Notes: generated by a model not told the origin, from the sequence alone. A stretch of DNA of 64,000 nucleotides from JBGQAS01 sp963699305 (GCA_963699305.1 OY969431.1:372001-436000), one strand, 5' to 3'; numbered from the stretch's first letter, positions 47,325 through 55,973 are shown. Numbers and translations are program-made.

Positions 47325-48176
47325 ATGGCAGAGAAACGCATTATATTGGCAGTTTTGGCACACCCGGACGATGAGACTTTTGGCATGGGTGGGACGCTTT
47401 CGCTGTATTCGCGGCAGGGTGCGGATGTGCATCTTGTCTGTGCTACGAATGGAGATGTTGGAGAAGTAGCTGATGAGTACATGAAAGGATTTTCCTCCAT
47501 CGCTGAGCGGCGTATTTCCGAATTAAAATGTGCATCAAAAATTCTTGGTCTTGCTGAGGTTCATTTCTTGAATTATCGCGATTCCGGGATGAGGGGAACG
47601 CCGGACAATAACCATCCCAATGCGCTTGCTGCGCAACCCGTGGAGAAAGTGGCAAGGGAAGTGGCGCATTTTATCCGCCAACTCAAACCCCAGGTTGTAT
47701 TGACATTCGATCCGGTTGGTGGATATTTCCACCCCGACCATATTGCGGTTCATAAAGCAACCGTGCTGGGTTTCGAATTGGCAGCCGATGGGAAAGCATA
47801 TAAAGACGGTCTATTACCATTTCAGCCCCAAAAACTTTACTACAATACATTTCCTCATGGATTTGTGAAATTCATAGTGGCTTTCAGCAAGTTCTTTGGG
47901 GGTGATCCGGAACATTGGGGCAGGAATAAGGATATCAACCTGGTGGAAATCTCGCAGGCAAGTTTTCCCATCCATGCCAGGATCGGTTATCGCAGCGTGG
48001 TTCAGATCCGGGACGAGGCATCCGCCTGCCATGCCAGCCAGGGTGGTGGAGGAATGACTCGCGGGCTTCTGGGTTGGTGGCGGCGAACGTTTGACTCGTA
48101 TGAGACTTTCATGCGCGCTTATCCTGCAAAACCTCCGAAACGAATCGAAAAGGATCTGTTCGAAGGTGTGAAGTAG
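47325..48176 (+). CDS. PIG-L/LmbE-family deacetylase
   Basis: 283 residues. The zinc motif AHPDDE is at 12-17 and the partner HPDHIAVHKA in the middle. The family removes acetyl groups from N-acetylglucosamine conjugates; relatives act on glucosaminyl-inositols, bacillithiol/mycothiol precursors and antibiotics. The substrate is unknown here. The gene stands between the MoeZ-like gene and a convergent CHAD gene. Confidence 0.88.
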   Translation: MAEKRIILAVLAHPDDETFGMGGTLSLYSRQGADVHLVCATNGDVGEVADEYMKGFSSIAERRISELKCASKILGLAEVHFLNYRDSGMRGTPDNNHPNALAAQPVEKVAREVAHFIRQLKPQVVLTFDPVGGYFHPDHIAVHKATVLGFELAADGKAYKDGLLPFQPQKLYYNTFPHGFVKFIVAFSKFFGGDPEHWGRNKDINLVEISQASFPIHARIGYRSVVQIRDEASACHASQGGGGMTRGLLGWWRRTFDSYETFMRAYPAKPPKRIEKDLFEGVK

Positions 48177-48189
48177 CTTCAAGTTTTAC

Positions 48190-48218
48190 TAATAAAAGAC
48201 CATAAAATGAGTTTTATG
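48190..48218 (-). terminator. Weak hairpin terminator after the CHAD gene
   Basis: CATAAAA (48201-48207) pairs with TTTTATG (48212-48218); on the minus strand TCTTTTATT follows. An AT-only stem, so support is modest. Confidence 0.4.
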
Positions 48219-48261
48219 ATCATTTTGATCGAATCATCAATGTAAAGAAAGTACGCATTAT

Positions 48262-49308
48262 TCAGGAAGAACTATTTGTCCGGTTGTTCGTCGGGGAAAT
48301 GTCCATGAAAGGAGCCAAAGACATTACCGTCTCACGGAGGGTTGACCAAATCTCCTGTTTCCTCCATTGCAGCCAATCCGATCGAAACTGGTTGAATAAT
48401 CGGTTGCGTACTCGCTGGCGATTATTTCGGAAATATTCCAAACCGGGTGTTAAATACCGAGCTGAGAGGGAATGCCCATAGAATTTCAAAATCCGATTGT
48501 TTTCCTTATTGATAAAATCAGGCAGAAATTCAATCCACACATCGCAATCGTGAATTTCCCCCAAAACAGTCTGAACATTGCGGATGATGTCCAATGGAGT
48601 TTCAAGCTTATCATTATAAAGCGAAGCAAAGATTTCCATGCAGTAACGCAGGCGTTTAGCTGCAATGCGCATAGCATGCAATTCCTTTTTATTCTCTGCC
48701 TGACGGATATACTCCTCGTAGGATAAAAAATCATCCAGGCGATGCGAGATTGCCGCAAACGCCATGTTGAACAATGCCTGTGCGTTCGATTGCTTACCAG
48801 CTTCAACACCTACGAATTGCTCAAACCGTTTGTTTATCTGGGAGAGAGTTTTTTTCTTCTCCATGACAGTAACAAGAGCATCCACTTCTTGCTGAAGTTT
48901 TTCCCTTACTTGAGATTGGCGTAGCAGCAACCTTCGGATCCCGGGACGGTATTTCTTATCCGGTAATTTTTTGTAAATTTTATTTAACCGGTCTATCTGC
49001 ACATCCGTATCGCGTGTATCACCCAGCGCTTTCGTTACATTGCGCATCTGCCTGCGCCATTGATCCCCTTTTTTGGAAGGCAGACATTGTTGAAACAGCT
49101 CTAATGCCGTACGAATTCTACGCGAAGAAACCCTCAAATGGTGGATATGCTCAATATCATGCGCGTCGGCTGACGCGGCGATTTCCGTTTGCATGGCGGT
49201 AATATTGGGTAAAAGATTTTGCGCTGCAAAACTGCAAACGGAATCCTCAGTTGGCTTGAGTTCTTGAGGGGTGGGTTCCAGAGGAAGGGCGGTTGCGTCT
49301 TTTTCCAA
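48262..49308 (-). CDS. CHAD-domain protein
   Basis: 348 residues, helical, with the His/Arg-rich CHAD signature: IEHIHHLRVSSRRIRTALELFQ in the first repeat and ELHAMRIAAKRLRYCMEIF in the second. CHAD domains bind inorganic polyphosphate and in some bacteria locate to polyphosphate granules. No CYTH triphosphatase domain is attached. It follows the second kinase-like gene by 24 bases, so the three genes are likely one operon, with phoU and pstB just upstream. Confidence 0.88.
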   Translation of the reverse strand: MEKDATALPLEPTPQELKPTEDSVCSFAAQNLLPNITAMQTEIAASADAHDIEHIHHLRVSSRRIRTALELFQQCLPSKKGDQWRRQMRNVTKALGDTRDTDVQIDRLNKIYKKLPDKKYRPGIRRLLLRQSQVREKLQQEVDALVTVMEKKKTLSQINKRFEQFVGVEAGKQSNAQALFNMAFAAISHRLDDFLSYEEYIRQAENKKELHAMRIAAKRLRYCMEIFASLYNDKLETPLDIIRNVQTVLGEIHDCDVWIEFLPDFINKENNRILKFYGHSLSARYLTPGLEYFRNNRQRVRNRLFNQFRSDWLQWRKQEIWSTLRETVMSLAPFMDISPTNNRTNSSS

Positions 49309-49332
49309 AACGACTCCTTTCCGCTGATAACA

Positions 49333-50034
49333 TCATCCGCGTATTCCGGTTTTGCCGATGAATTTTTGGATATGTTTTTGCAGATCCTTGAAAACCTGGT
49401 CAGCGGGATGGGTGGCATCGATTTGAATGAATCCGTATTCGGAAGCCATCTTGTCAAATTGCTGGATCAAATCCGCTTGGTAAACGCAAAAACTATCGTA
49501 CAGGTTATCGGCGCAGTGAATATCCATGCCCGACTCCCAATAATCAAATCCGCGACCATTGACCATGCGCGTAACGAGGGTTGGCACATCGGCTTTCAAG
49601 TAAAGCACCATATCCGGTTTCAATGCAAACCCATACACCTTCCGCACCCATTGTGGATCTGCACCGCGTATGACATCCCGGGCAATGGTCGAGTAGAAAT
49701 AACGATCAGAAAGGACTATGAACCCTGCCTTGAGTGCCGGGATGATTTGGTTTTCCAATCGATCGGAAAAATCGGTGGCATAAAACAAGCTCATGGCCAG
49801 CGGGCTGAGCGTATGTCCTGTTTTCCCTTCGTCCAATCCCGGTTGTGTGAGAGGAGAACGTTTTAAACCGGTATCGGAAACCGCGTATCCTTCATCCTCC
49901 AGCCACTGGCGCAGCATGGTTATCTGGGTGGAACGACCGACGCCATCCGTACCTTCCAGGACAATCAATTTTCCAGTCAGCTCCTTGATATTCCGATAGG
50001 GAAATCCTGTGCCATAAAATGTGGGAATCGTCAT
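49333..50034 (-). CDS. Thymidylate-kinase-like protein with altered P-loop
   Basis: 233 residues, clearly a paralogue of the gene just upstream. The P-loop reads EGTDGVGRST (27-36): Arg34 replaces the Walker A Lys. DRY at 110-112 and the following IARDVIRGADPQWVRKVYGFALKPDMVLYL match its partner (ARDVARGVDPAWVRNLYSFSLMPDLVMYF). Thymidylate kinases phosphorylate dTMP; loss of the Lys suggests reduced or absent catalysis, perhaps a regulatory partner in a heterodimer. Four-base ATGA overlap with the upstream gene implies coupled translation. Confidence 0.83.
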   Translation of the reverse strand: MTIPTFYGTGFPYRNIKELTGKLIVLEGTDGVGRSTQITMLRQWLEDEGYAVSDTGLKRSPLTQPGLDEGKTGHTLSPLAMSLFYATDFSDRLENQIIPALKAGFIVLSDRYFYSTIARDVIRGADPQWVRKVYGFALKPDMVLYLKADVPTLVTRMVNGRGFDYWESGMDIHCADNLYDSFCVYQADLIQQFDKMASEYGFIQIDATHPADQVFKDLQKHIQKFIGKTGIRG

Positions 50035-50759
50035 TTGGCACCTCGAAATAAAGAGCTGGTTCGATGGCTGCGGGTCTTTGCGTTAACCGTATCCGGTTGA
50101 CCACTCCAACCTTCCAAGGCTTTTTTCACTGCCGTACGCACATCTTTTTGCTGTTTTTCAACGGAAGTGCCCCCATCCACGATCGTGAAACCGAATTCCT
50201 CGGACATTTTCTCGTATTGTTGAATGACCTTCTTCTGGAATAACCGGAAACTGGTGACTTTATCCTTGGATAATCCAAGGTCCATCCCAGCTTCGTAGTA
50301 TTTGATCTTTGCCCGTGCCGAGAGGATGCGTTCGACCGCGATATCCAGGGGAACGCGGAAATACATGACCAGGTCCGGCATCAAGGAAAACGAATATAAA
50401 TTTCTTACCCAGGCCGGATCAACTCCCCGCGCCACATCCCTTGCAAATGCTGTAAAAGCATAGCGGTCTGCCAGTACGAGGGCACCTGCTTTCAGCATGG
50501 GCAGGATGTGATTTTCCCAGCGATGTGCAAAATCGGTGGCTTGCAGCAGGCTGAAACTTGTTGGGGTGAACATTTTCTCCTGCTTGCCCAGTTTCGTGGT
50601 GCTTTTTACTAGAGGGGAAGAGTTCCATTCGCTGAAATACACCAATCGTCCCTGCTTGCGCAGCCACTTGGTCAGCAGGTCGATTTGGGTGGATTTGCCG
50701 CTGCCATCGATCCCCTCAACGACGATTAATTTCCCTTTGAATGTATTAGGTTTTAGCAC
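50031..50759 (-). CDS. Thymidylate-kinase-like P-loop kinase
   Basis: 242 residues with a standard P-loop EGIDGSGKST (15-24), DRY at 98-100 and a LID-like segment (ILSARAKIKYYEAG). It differs from typical dTMP kinases after DRY, where ARDVARGVD replaces the usual region, so the substrate may differ. GTG 50759 is preceded by AAAGGA. A basic tail (RSHRTSSLFRGAK) extends past the fold. First gene of a unit with its altered paralogue and a CHAD protein; a possible -10 box TATAAT lies at 50794-50799 on the minus strand. Confidence 0.83.
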   Translation of the reverse strand: MLKPNTFKGKLIVVEGIDGSGKSTQIDLLTKWLRKQGRLVYFSEWNSSPLVKSTTKLGKQEKMFTPTSFSLLQATDFAHRWENHILPMLKAGALVLADRYAFTAFARDVARGVDPAWVRNLYSFSLMPDLVMYFRVPLDIAVERILSARAKIKYYEAGMDLGLSKDKVTSFRLFQKKVIQQYEKMSEEFGFTIVDGGTSVEKQQKDVRTAVKKALEGWSGQPDTVNAKTRSHRTSSLFRGAK

Positions 50760-50819
50760 ATGCGAGTCCTTTTATGTCTTGATTCTTCATTCTATTATAG
50801 CAATGGATTGCAATAAAAA

Positions 50820-50846
50820 AACAAAAATCCCCCTATACGGGGGATT
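50820..50846 (-). terminator. Terminator after phoU
   Basis: AATCCCCC (50826-50833) pairs with GGGGGATT (50839-50846) around a 5-base loop containing the phoU stop; on the minus strand a long T-run follows. It separates pstB-phoU from the kinase-CHAD unit. Confidence 0.85.
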
Positions 50847-51525
50847 CATCATCAGCCTGGTCACCTTCGGAGGAATCCATTTCCAGGAATTCTCCGGTCG
50901 CGATGAATACGGTACGTTCGCAGATGTTGGTCACCCGGTCACCCATGCGTTCGAGGTTGTGTGCCACCCATAGGATCAGGCTGGCAATATCCACGATTTT
51001 CGGTTTGGCAATCATCGCATCCATCAAGCTTTTATAAACCTTGATGTACAGTTTATCGACGCTGTCATCTTCCTTAGGCAGGGTTGAGGCAGTTTGCGAA
51101 TCTTCTTTCACAAAGGCGGTTAACGCCCTGTGGAGCATATCGACGTCCAGTTCCACCATTTTTCTGAGGTCTTGCATGGGGATGGGAGCTTCATCCTTGC
51201 CCAAACGGCGGGTGATCTTTGCAATCCCTTTTGCGTAATCGCCCATGCGTTCCAATTCACTTATCACTTCCAAGATGGCAGCGAGCAACCGCAGGTCATG
51301 CGCCATCGGTTGTTGGGTGGCAATGGTGATCAGGACTGCGTTTTCGATTGCATAACGTTTTTCGTTGATCAAGTGGTCATCGGAGGATATCTTTACTGCT
51401 TTGCTGACATCGCGGTTTTTAAGAGCTTCCACAGCAGCCAGCGCAGCTTTCTCCACCATGATGCCAAGCATCAAGACTTCGTTTTCGAGGTTTTTGATTC
51501 GGTCATCCAATAGTTCGCGTGGCAT
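50833..51525 (-). CDS. phoU: Phosphate-specific transport system regulator PhoU
   Basis: 230 residues forming two PhoU repeats: AHDLRLLAAILEVISELERMGDYAKGIAKI and VDIASLILWVAHNLERMGDRVTNICERTVF, each with the E/D-x-x-x-D metal-binding helix. PhoU modulates the Pst transporter and the Pho two-component system. GAGGAAAG stands before ATG 51525. It starts 18 bases after pstB, so the two are co-transcribed. Confidence 0.95.
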   Translation of the reverse strand: MPRELLDDRIKNLENEVLMLGIMVEKAALAAVEALKNRDVSKAVKISSDDHLINEKRYAIENAVLITIATQQPMAHDLRLLAAILEVISELERMGDYAKGIAKITRRLGKDEAPIPMQDLRKMVELDVDMLHRALTAFVKEDSQTASTLPKEDDSVDKLYIKVYKSLMDAMIAKPKIVDIASLILWVAHNLERMGDRVTNICERTVFIATGEFLEMDSSEGDQADDESPV

Positions 51526-51543
51526 TCTTTCCTCTTGTTCCCG

Positions 51544-52339
51544 CTACCCGTATCTGCCGGTGATGTAATCTTCGGTACGCTTGTCTTTCGGATTGGTGAA
51601 AATCTGGCTTGTTTCTCCATATTCTACCATCAAGCCCGCGCGGTCATGATCCATTGTAAAAAAGGCTGTGAAATCGCTGGCACGTGCAGCTTGCTGCATG
51701 TTGTGTGTGACAATGATGATGGTGTATTCTTCGAGAAAGTTCCCGCATCAATTCTTCGATCTTGAATGTGGCGATTGGATCCAGAGCTGAGCATGGCTCA
51801 TCCATCAGGATGATCTCTGGTTTCACAGCCAGCACCCGTGCGATGCACAAGCGTTGCTGTTGCCCACCGGAAAGTTCCAGTGCGTTTTTCCTGAGATCTC
51901 CTTTGACTTCATCCCATAAGTGCTGCATCGACCAGGCATTGTTTCACCAGGCTGTCCATGTCATCGCGATAACCATTGATGCGGGCACCCCAGGCAATAT
52001 TCTCATAGATGGATTTGGGAAATGGATTCGGTTTTTGAAAGACCATGCCAATTTTTCGTGCGGATCTGAACCGGATCCACCTGTTCGCGCGTAAATATTC
52101 TCTCCGTGGAAAAGGATTGCACCTTCCAATCTGCAGATACTGATGAAATCATTCATGCGGTTGTAGGCACGCAATACGGTGCTTTTGCCACAGCCGGAAG
52201 GACCGATGATGGCGGTGATTTGGTTGGAGATGATTTCCAAATTGATATTTTTCACTGCCCGGAAATTACCATAAAAGATTGAAACATCCCTAGTTTCAAT
52301 CGATAGCGGGATTGATTTTTCGTTAAGGTGGTTGTCCAT
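51544..52339 (-). CDS. pstB: Phosphate ABC transporter ATP-binding protein PstB (several frame breaks)
   Basis: Walker A GPSGCGKSTVLRAYNRMND, ABC signature LSGGQQQRLCIARVLAV, Walker B EIILMDEPCSALDPIATFKIEEL, then TIIIVTHNMQQAARASDFTAFF and the C-terminal TNPKDKRTEDYITGRYG to TAG 51544-51546. At least four single-base breaks fall between about 52080 and 51735. Corrected length is near 264 residues, normal for PstB. No pstS, pstC or pstA gene is present beside it. The start codon lies at the edge of a 67-bp tandem duplication. Confidence 0.9.
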
Positions 52340-52468
52340 TCAGCGATGTAGTCCGTTTAAGTGGATATAGTAATGATCAGAAAAAAATCAATACAAGTAT
52401 GTCCATTCAGCGATGTAGTCCGTTTAAGTGGATATAGTAATCATCAGAAAAAAATCAATACAAGGTAT
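52334..52468. repeat. 67-bp tandem duplication at the pstB start
   Basis: The 67-base unit beginning GTCCATTCAGCGATG at 52334 is repeated from 52401 with one substitution (G/C near position 42) and one extra G near the end. Read on the minus strand, each copy contains the leader plus the start codon and next codon of pstB; the outer copy therefore encodes a mini-frame of nine codons ending in TGA (MDILVLIFF). Either a recent tandem duplication of the promoter/leader or an assembly artefact. Confidence 0.85.
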
Positions 52469-52502
52469 GGATAATTTAATCGTTTTAAAGTTATAGCAAG
52501 TG

Positions 52503-54662
52503 TCATTCACCTATTTCAACGGGTTTCCGATCCATCAACGAGCGTTGAGCGCAGAAGGTCGCTGTATGGACACCGAATATTTGGTTATAGGGAATGGGTG
52601 ATTCCCCGCCGCTTTGCAATGCTGTGAGAAAGCCTTGCCAGGCTGCCTGATGACCTTTATCCTGCTTGAACCTGGTGGAAAACACCTTGTGATTGCCATT
52701 CTGGATCAAATCCAATGAACGGAAATCTTTTAGGATGGCAACTCTTCCACCGCAGAAAATTTCCAAATATTCTTTGGGTAAACTCTTATCCCCATTGGCA
52801 ACATACGTTACGGTACCAATCGAACCATCGGGGTAGCTGAAGCTTAGTACAAGATTATCTTGTCGATATTTCCCATTATCGGGGAGGGATAACGCATATA
52901 CAGTCTTGGGAAGCTCGCCCGTAATAAATGTCAGGTAATCGATGAAATGGCAGACTTCTCCAATCAGGCGTCCACCGCCTTGCTCAATATCATGCACCCA
53001 ATGGTTGGCGGGTATAAATCCCGCATTAACCCGGTAATTGGCAATCAACGGTTCACTGCGATTTTGAAGGAAGTTTTTTAATGATTTCGAAAGGGGTGCG
53101 AACCTGCGGTTGAACCCTACCATGAGGAGTGGCGAGTTCTTGCGAGCCACCGCATTTTGAATGGTCGTCAAATCCTTTTCATTCAAAGCTAGGGGTTTTT
53201 CGCAATATACATGTTTGCCGTTTTTCAAACAATCCAGGACTTGTCCGGCGTGAAGGTTGTGGCGGGTCAGGATGGCAACAACATTGATTTTCTTATCATT
53301 GATAATGGTATTGTCGGATGCAGCGGCAGTTTTGAATCCATATTTTTTCCCGGTGTGGACCGCACTGGCACCGGATGCGGATGCAATGGCGGTTTTTTCA
53401 ATCAGACCTGTTTTCCGGACAGCAGGAAGAAAGGTGGAATTGGCGTAAAGCCCAGCTCCCAACACACCAAGATGAAGCTTCCCGGTGATCGGTTTTCTTT
53501 CCGTGTTGAGCAAGTCGATGGATGGTGAAGGTTTTACGGATTTCTCAGTCGGATAGGTGAGCACTACTCCCAGGAAATCTGTTTTTTGTTTGCCGGTGAT
53601 CAATTGGTAAGCTTTCGGTGCTTTTTCGATTGGGAAGCGGTGGGTGATGAGCGATTGAACTTCGATCCTGCCATCTGCGATTAACTGCAGGAAAGATTCC
53701 AGGTTGCGCCCCTCAGTCCAACGCACGAATCCAATCGGGTAGTCGTGCCCGGCTTCTTCATAATTGGGGTCATATCTGCCGGGTCCATAAGAACGCGAGA
53801 CCTGGAAGAATATTTCCTTGTCGAAATACGGTTTCCGTTGCAAACCCATCCCAACCGCGCCGACCGAAATCACGGAACCGCGATCTCTCACCAGTGCTGC
53901 CGCCAGGTTGACTGGTTCGTCACTGTGGCTGTCGGCACATATCAGGACGGAATCGAACCCGCGGTTCGTGGTGAATTGGTTGCCTGCGGCGATGGCATCC
54001 CGGTTGATGACTGCGGTTGCACCATTGCGTTGGGCGCGCTCTACGCGGGTAGGGTTCAAGTCGATGCCAAAAACGCGGCATCCTGCAGCCAGGGCGATCT
54101 TAACCGTTAATTGCCCAAGCAAACCCAACCCAAGCACACAAATGGAATCTCCAAGTTGCGGATGAGCCAGGCGAAACCCATGCATGGCAATGGCACCCAG
54201 CGTGGAAAAAGCCGCTGATTCAAAGTCGACATTTTTTGGAATTTTTGCCAGTAAATTTTTCGGAATGACGTTGTATTCAGCGTGTACCGCGTGATTGGCG
54301 CCTGCACAGGCAACCCGGTCGCCAACCTTGAAATCGCCCAACCCTTCACTGATGGCGGTAATCGTCCCGGAAGTGGAATAACCCAATGACATGGGTTGGT
54401 CGAGCCGGTTGAACGTGGCTTCGAGGGTGGGGAGAATACCTTCCCTTTTTACTTTATCCAATACCTGTTTGAAAAGATCAGGGCGTGATCGTGCCTTTCC
54501 AAGCAGGCTCTTTTCAGCAAATTCCACCAGCATTCGTTCCGTTCCCGCTGAAACGAGTGAAGCGGATACTCTGACGAGCGCATTGCCTTTGCGAGCCTGT
54601 GGGACAGGCACTTCCTCGATGATGGTTTTTCCATCCCGCATATTTTGGAGTAATTGCTTCAT
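52503..54662 (-). CDS. Fusion oxidoreductase: zinc-type alcohol dehydrogenase plus GFO/IDH/MocA domain
   Basis: 719 residues. Residues 1-370: medium-chain dehydrogenase fold with VCVLGLGLLGQLTVKIALAAGCRVFGID as NAD(P) site. Residues 395-719: GFO/IDH/MocA, with LGVLGAGLYANSTFLPAV, then CEKPLALNE and GGGRLIGEVCHFIDYLTF (the catalytic His region). The ADH half seems to lack the usual structural-zinc Cys cluster. Such two-domain proteins occur in surface-polysaccharide gene clusters, but no glycosyltransferases lie nearby. Substrate unknown. Confidence 0.88.
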   Translation of the reverse strand: MKQLLQNMRDGKTIIEEVPVPQARKGNALVRVSASLVSAGTERMLVEFAEKSLLGKARSRPDLFKQVLDKVKREGILPTLEATFNRLDQPMSLGYSTSGTITAISEGLGDFKVGDRVACAGANHAVHAEYNVIPKNLLAKIPKNVDFESAAFSTLGAIAMHGFRLAHPQLGDSICVLGLGLLGQLTVKIALAAGCRVFGIDLNPTRVERAQRNGATAVINRDAIAAGNQFTTNRGFDSVLICADSHSDEPVNLAAALVRDRGSVISVGAVGMGLQRKPYFDKEIFFQVSRSYGPGRYDPNYEEAGHDYPIGFVRWTEGRNLESFLQLIADGRIEVQSLITHRFPIEKAPKAYQLITGKQKTDFLGVVLTYPTEKSVKPSPSIDLLNTERKPITGKLHLGVLGAGLYANSTFLPAVRKTGLIEKTAIASASGASAVHTGKKYGFKTAAASDNTIINDKKINVVAILTRHNLHAGQVLDCLKNGKHVYCEKPLALNEKDLTTIQNAVARKNSPLLMVGFNRRFAPLSKSLKNFLQNRSEPLIANYRVNAGFIPANHWVHDIEQGGGRLIGEVCHFIDYLTFITGELPKTVYALSLPDNGKYRQDNLVLSFSYPDGSIGTVTYVANGDKSLPKEYLEIFCGGRVAILKDFRSLDLIQNGNHKVFSTRFKQDKGHQAAWQGFLTALQSGGESPIPYNQIFGVHTATFCAQRSLMDRKPVEIGE

Positions 54663-54790
54663 ATAACCTCTAACCGCATGAAAAATCGTTTGTTCTGGAA
54701 GGGTGAAAACATCCTGGTATTGTTGATTTCCTGCCTATGAGTATATAGCTGAAATTGGGTAGCCGAGGACGGACTCGACTCAACGGTCCA

Positions 54791-55891
54791 TCATGCATCC
54801 AGATGATAGGTGTGATATTCGTTCTTGCAGGGACTGCCCCAGGCGATGGAGATGGTCCTGTTGTTAAGGTCCATCACTAGGCTGTTGATCGTTTTCTCCC
54901 GGTCGCGTGGATCGATCTCATCCATGGCATGGTTGCAGATGGAATCTGGAAAGTTGACGTGATCGCGCAGAATCGTCTGAATGGTCTCCGGCGTATGCCT
55001 GGAAGTCTGGTGGAGCAACCGATTGGCACGAAAGTAACGCACACGCGTGCTGATCAATGTGTCTGGATCATTCTCTACCAATAGCATGTGTTCGGTTTGA
55101 TAGTGGTTGGTGTGAACGATCAGACCGTCCCTGGCATATTGGATGCCGAATTCTTTGGCGGAAACCTCAACGTTGTAAATCTCACCGCTTTCGTGTCCGA
55201 GCAGGTGATTATACCCAGCTGCTCGCAGGGGAACGATCATGTTTCGGATGGCTTCAGAGATTGTTTTGGAACCCAGAACTGCGCGTGAGTTGACGAGACG
55301 CGGAATGCCGATTCGGATATCGCTCGGGTAAACCGAATCGCAGCATTGTGCCAGCCCGTATGCGTTTAAGCCGATGTTGGGAAGTAACCCGCCATACGTC
55401 ATTGCCAGCCAGGGTGGTTCATCATCGATCTTGGCTTGCACCAGGAAAGTCCCCGGCTCATCTTCGGGGAGCCAATCCTCGTTATGCGCCATCAAGACAT
55501 GCCCGCTGGCAGTATGTTGTTCATCCACCGCCATGCTGGTGCATTTTGTCAAATGCAGGGCGTCCATGGTAACCGCTTCCATGGCGTTCAAAACAACCAG
55601 GTCTTCGAAACTTGCATTGGCGCCTTCAGCAAGACCTCGTATTTCATCCACGTATTGCGGATAACGCTCTTCTGCAAATGGCAGGTATTTTCGGGACTGG
55701 ATGATGGCACCATCCCAATCGAGAGATAGCTGCTCGTAGGTATCAGCTATCATTTTCTTTGCATTACCGATGCCGTTTTTAACAAGTTCCCGGGTTTGTT
55801 CTCCAATTTGCTGTCCAATATCCCGATGACTTCCAGCCACCTTGAACATCGGCATGGGTTTTTCATGGATCAGTACATCTCTGTTGGTCAT
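54791..55891 (-). CDS. C45-family (acyl-coenzyme A:6-APA acyltransferase-like) Ntn hydrolase
   Basis: 366 residues. Features: GSHRDIGQQIGEQTRELV at the N-terminus, the autoproteolysis site in LTKCTSMAVDEQHT with Cys as the expected N-terminal nucleophile, HVLMAHNEDWLPED and the LPNIGLNAYGLAQCCDSVYP core. The family cleaves itself and then hydrolyses or transfers acyl groups on amides; the physiological substrate in such bacteria is unknown. Start ATG 55891 has no Shine-Dalgarno; a promoter lies immediately upstream. Confidence 0.85.
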   Translation of the reverse strand: MTNRDVLIHEKPMPMFKVAGSHRDIGQQIGEQTRELVKNGIGNAKKMIADTYEQLSLDWDGAIIQSRKYLPFAEERYPQYVDEIRGLAEGANASFEDLVVLNAMEAVTMDALHLTKCTSMAVDEQHTASGHVLMAHNEDWLPEDEPGTFLVQAKIDDEPPWLAMTYGGLLPNIGLNAYGLAQCCDSVYPSDIRIGIPRLVNSRAVLGSKTISEAIRNMIVPLRAAGYNHLLGHESGEIYNVEVSAKEFGIQYARDGLIVHTNHYQTEHMLLVENDPDTLISTRVRYFRANRLLHQTSRHTPETIQTILRDHVNFPDSICNHAMDEIDPRDREKTINSLVMDLNNRTISIAWGSPCKNEYHTYHLDA

Positions 55892-55898
55892 AGAGTTA

Positions 55899-55927
55899 AT
55901 GATAGACGATTTTTATACCCCCTGCAA
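55899..55927 (-). promoter_or_regulatory. Promoter placing the transcript start at the C45 gene ATG
   Basis: On the minus strand TTGCAG (55927-55922) and TATCAT (55904-55899) are 17 bases apart, and seven bases separate the -10 box from ATG 55891. Transcription would begin at the start codon, so a leaderless mRNA is predicted. Confidence 0.55.
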
Positions 55928-55933
55928 GAGAAA

Positions 55934-55961
55934 GAAAATCCCGGGTAGTCCCGGGATTTTC
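55934..55961 (-). terminator. Terminator of the sigma / anti-sigma / polymer-forming protein operon
   Basis: GAAAATCCCGGG (55934-55945) pairs perfectly over 12 bp with CCCGGGATTTTC (55950-55961) around four bases; TTTCTC follows on the minus strand. Confidence 0.85.
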
Positions 55962-55973
55962 TGAAATGGAATT

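Noticed and set aside
52334..52468. Tandem 67-bp units as a CRISPR array
   Set aside because: Only two adjacent copies with no spacers and no cas genes nearby.
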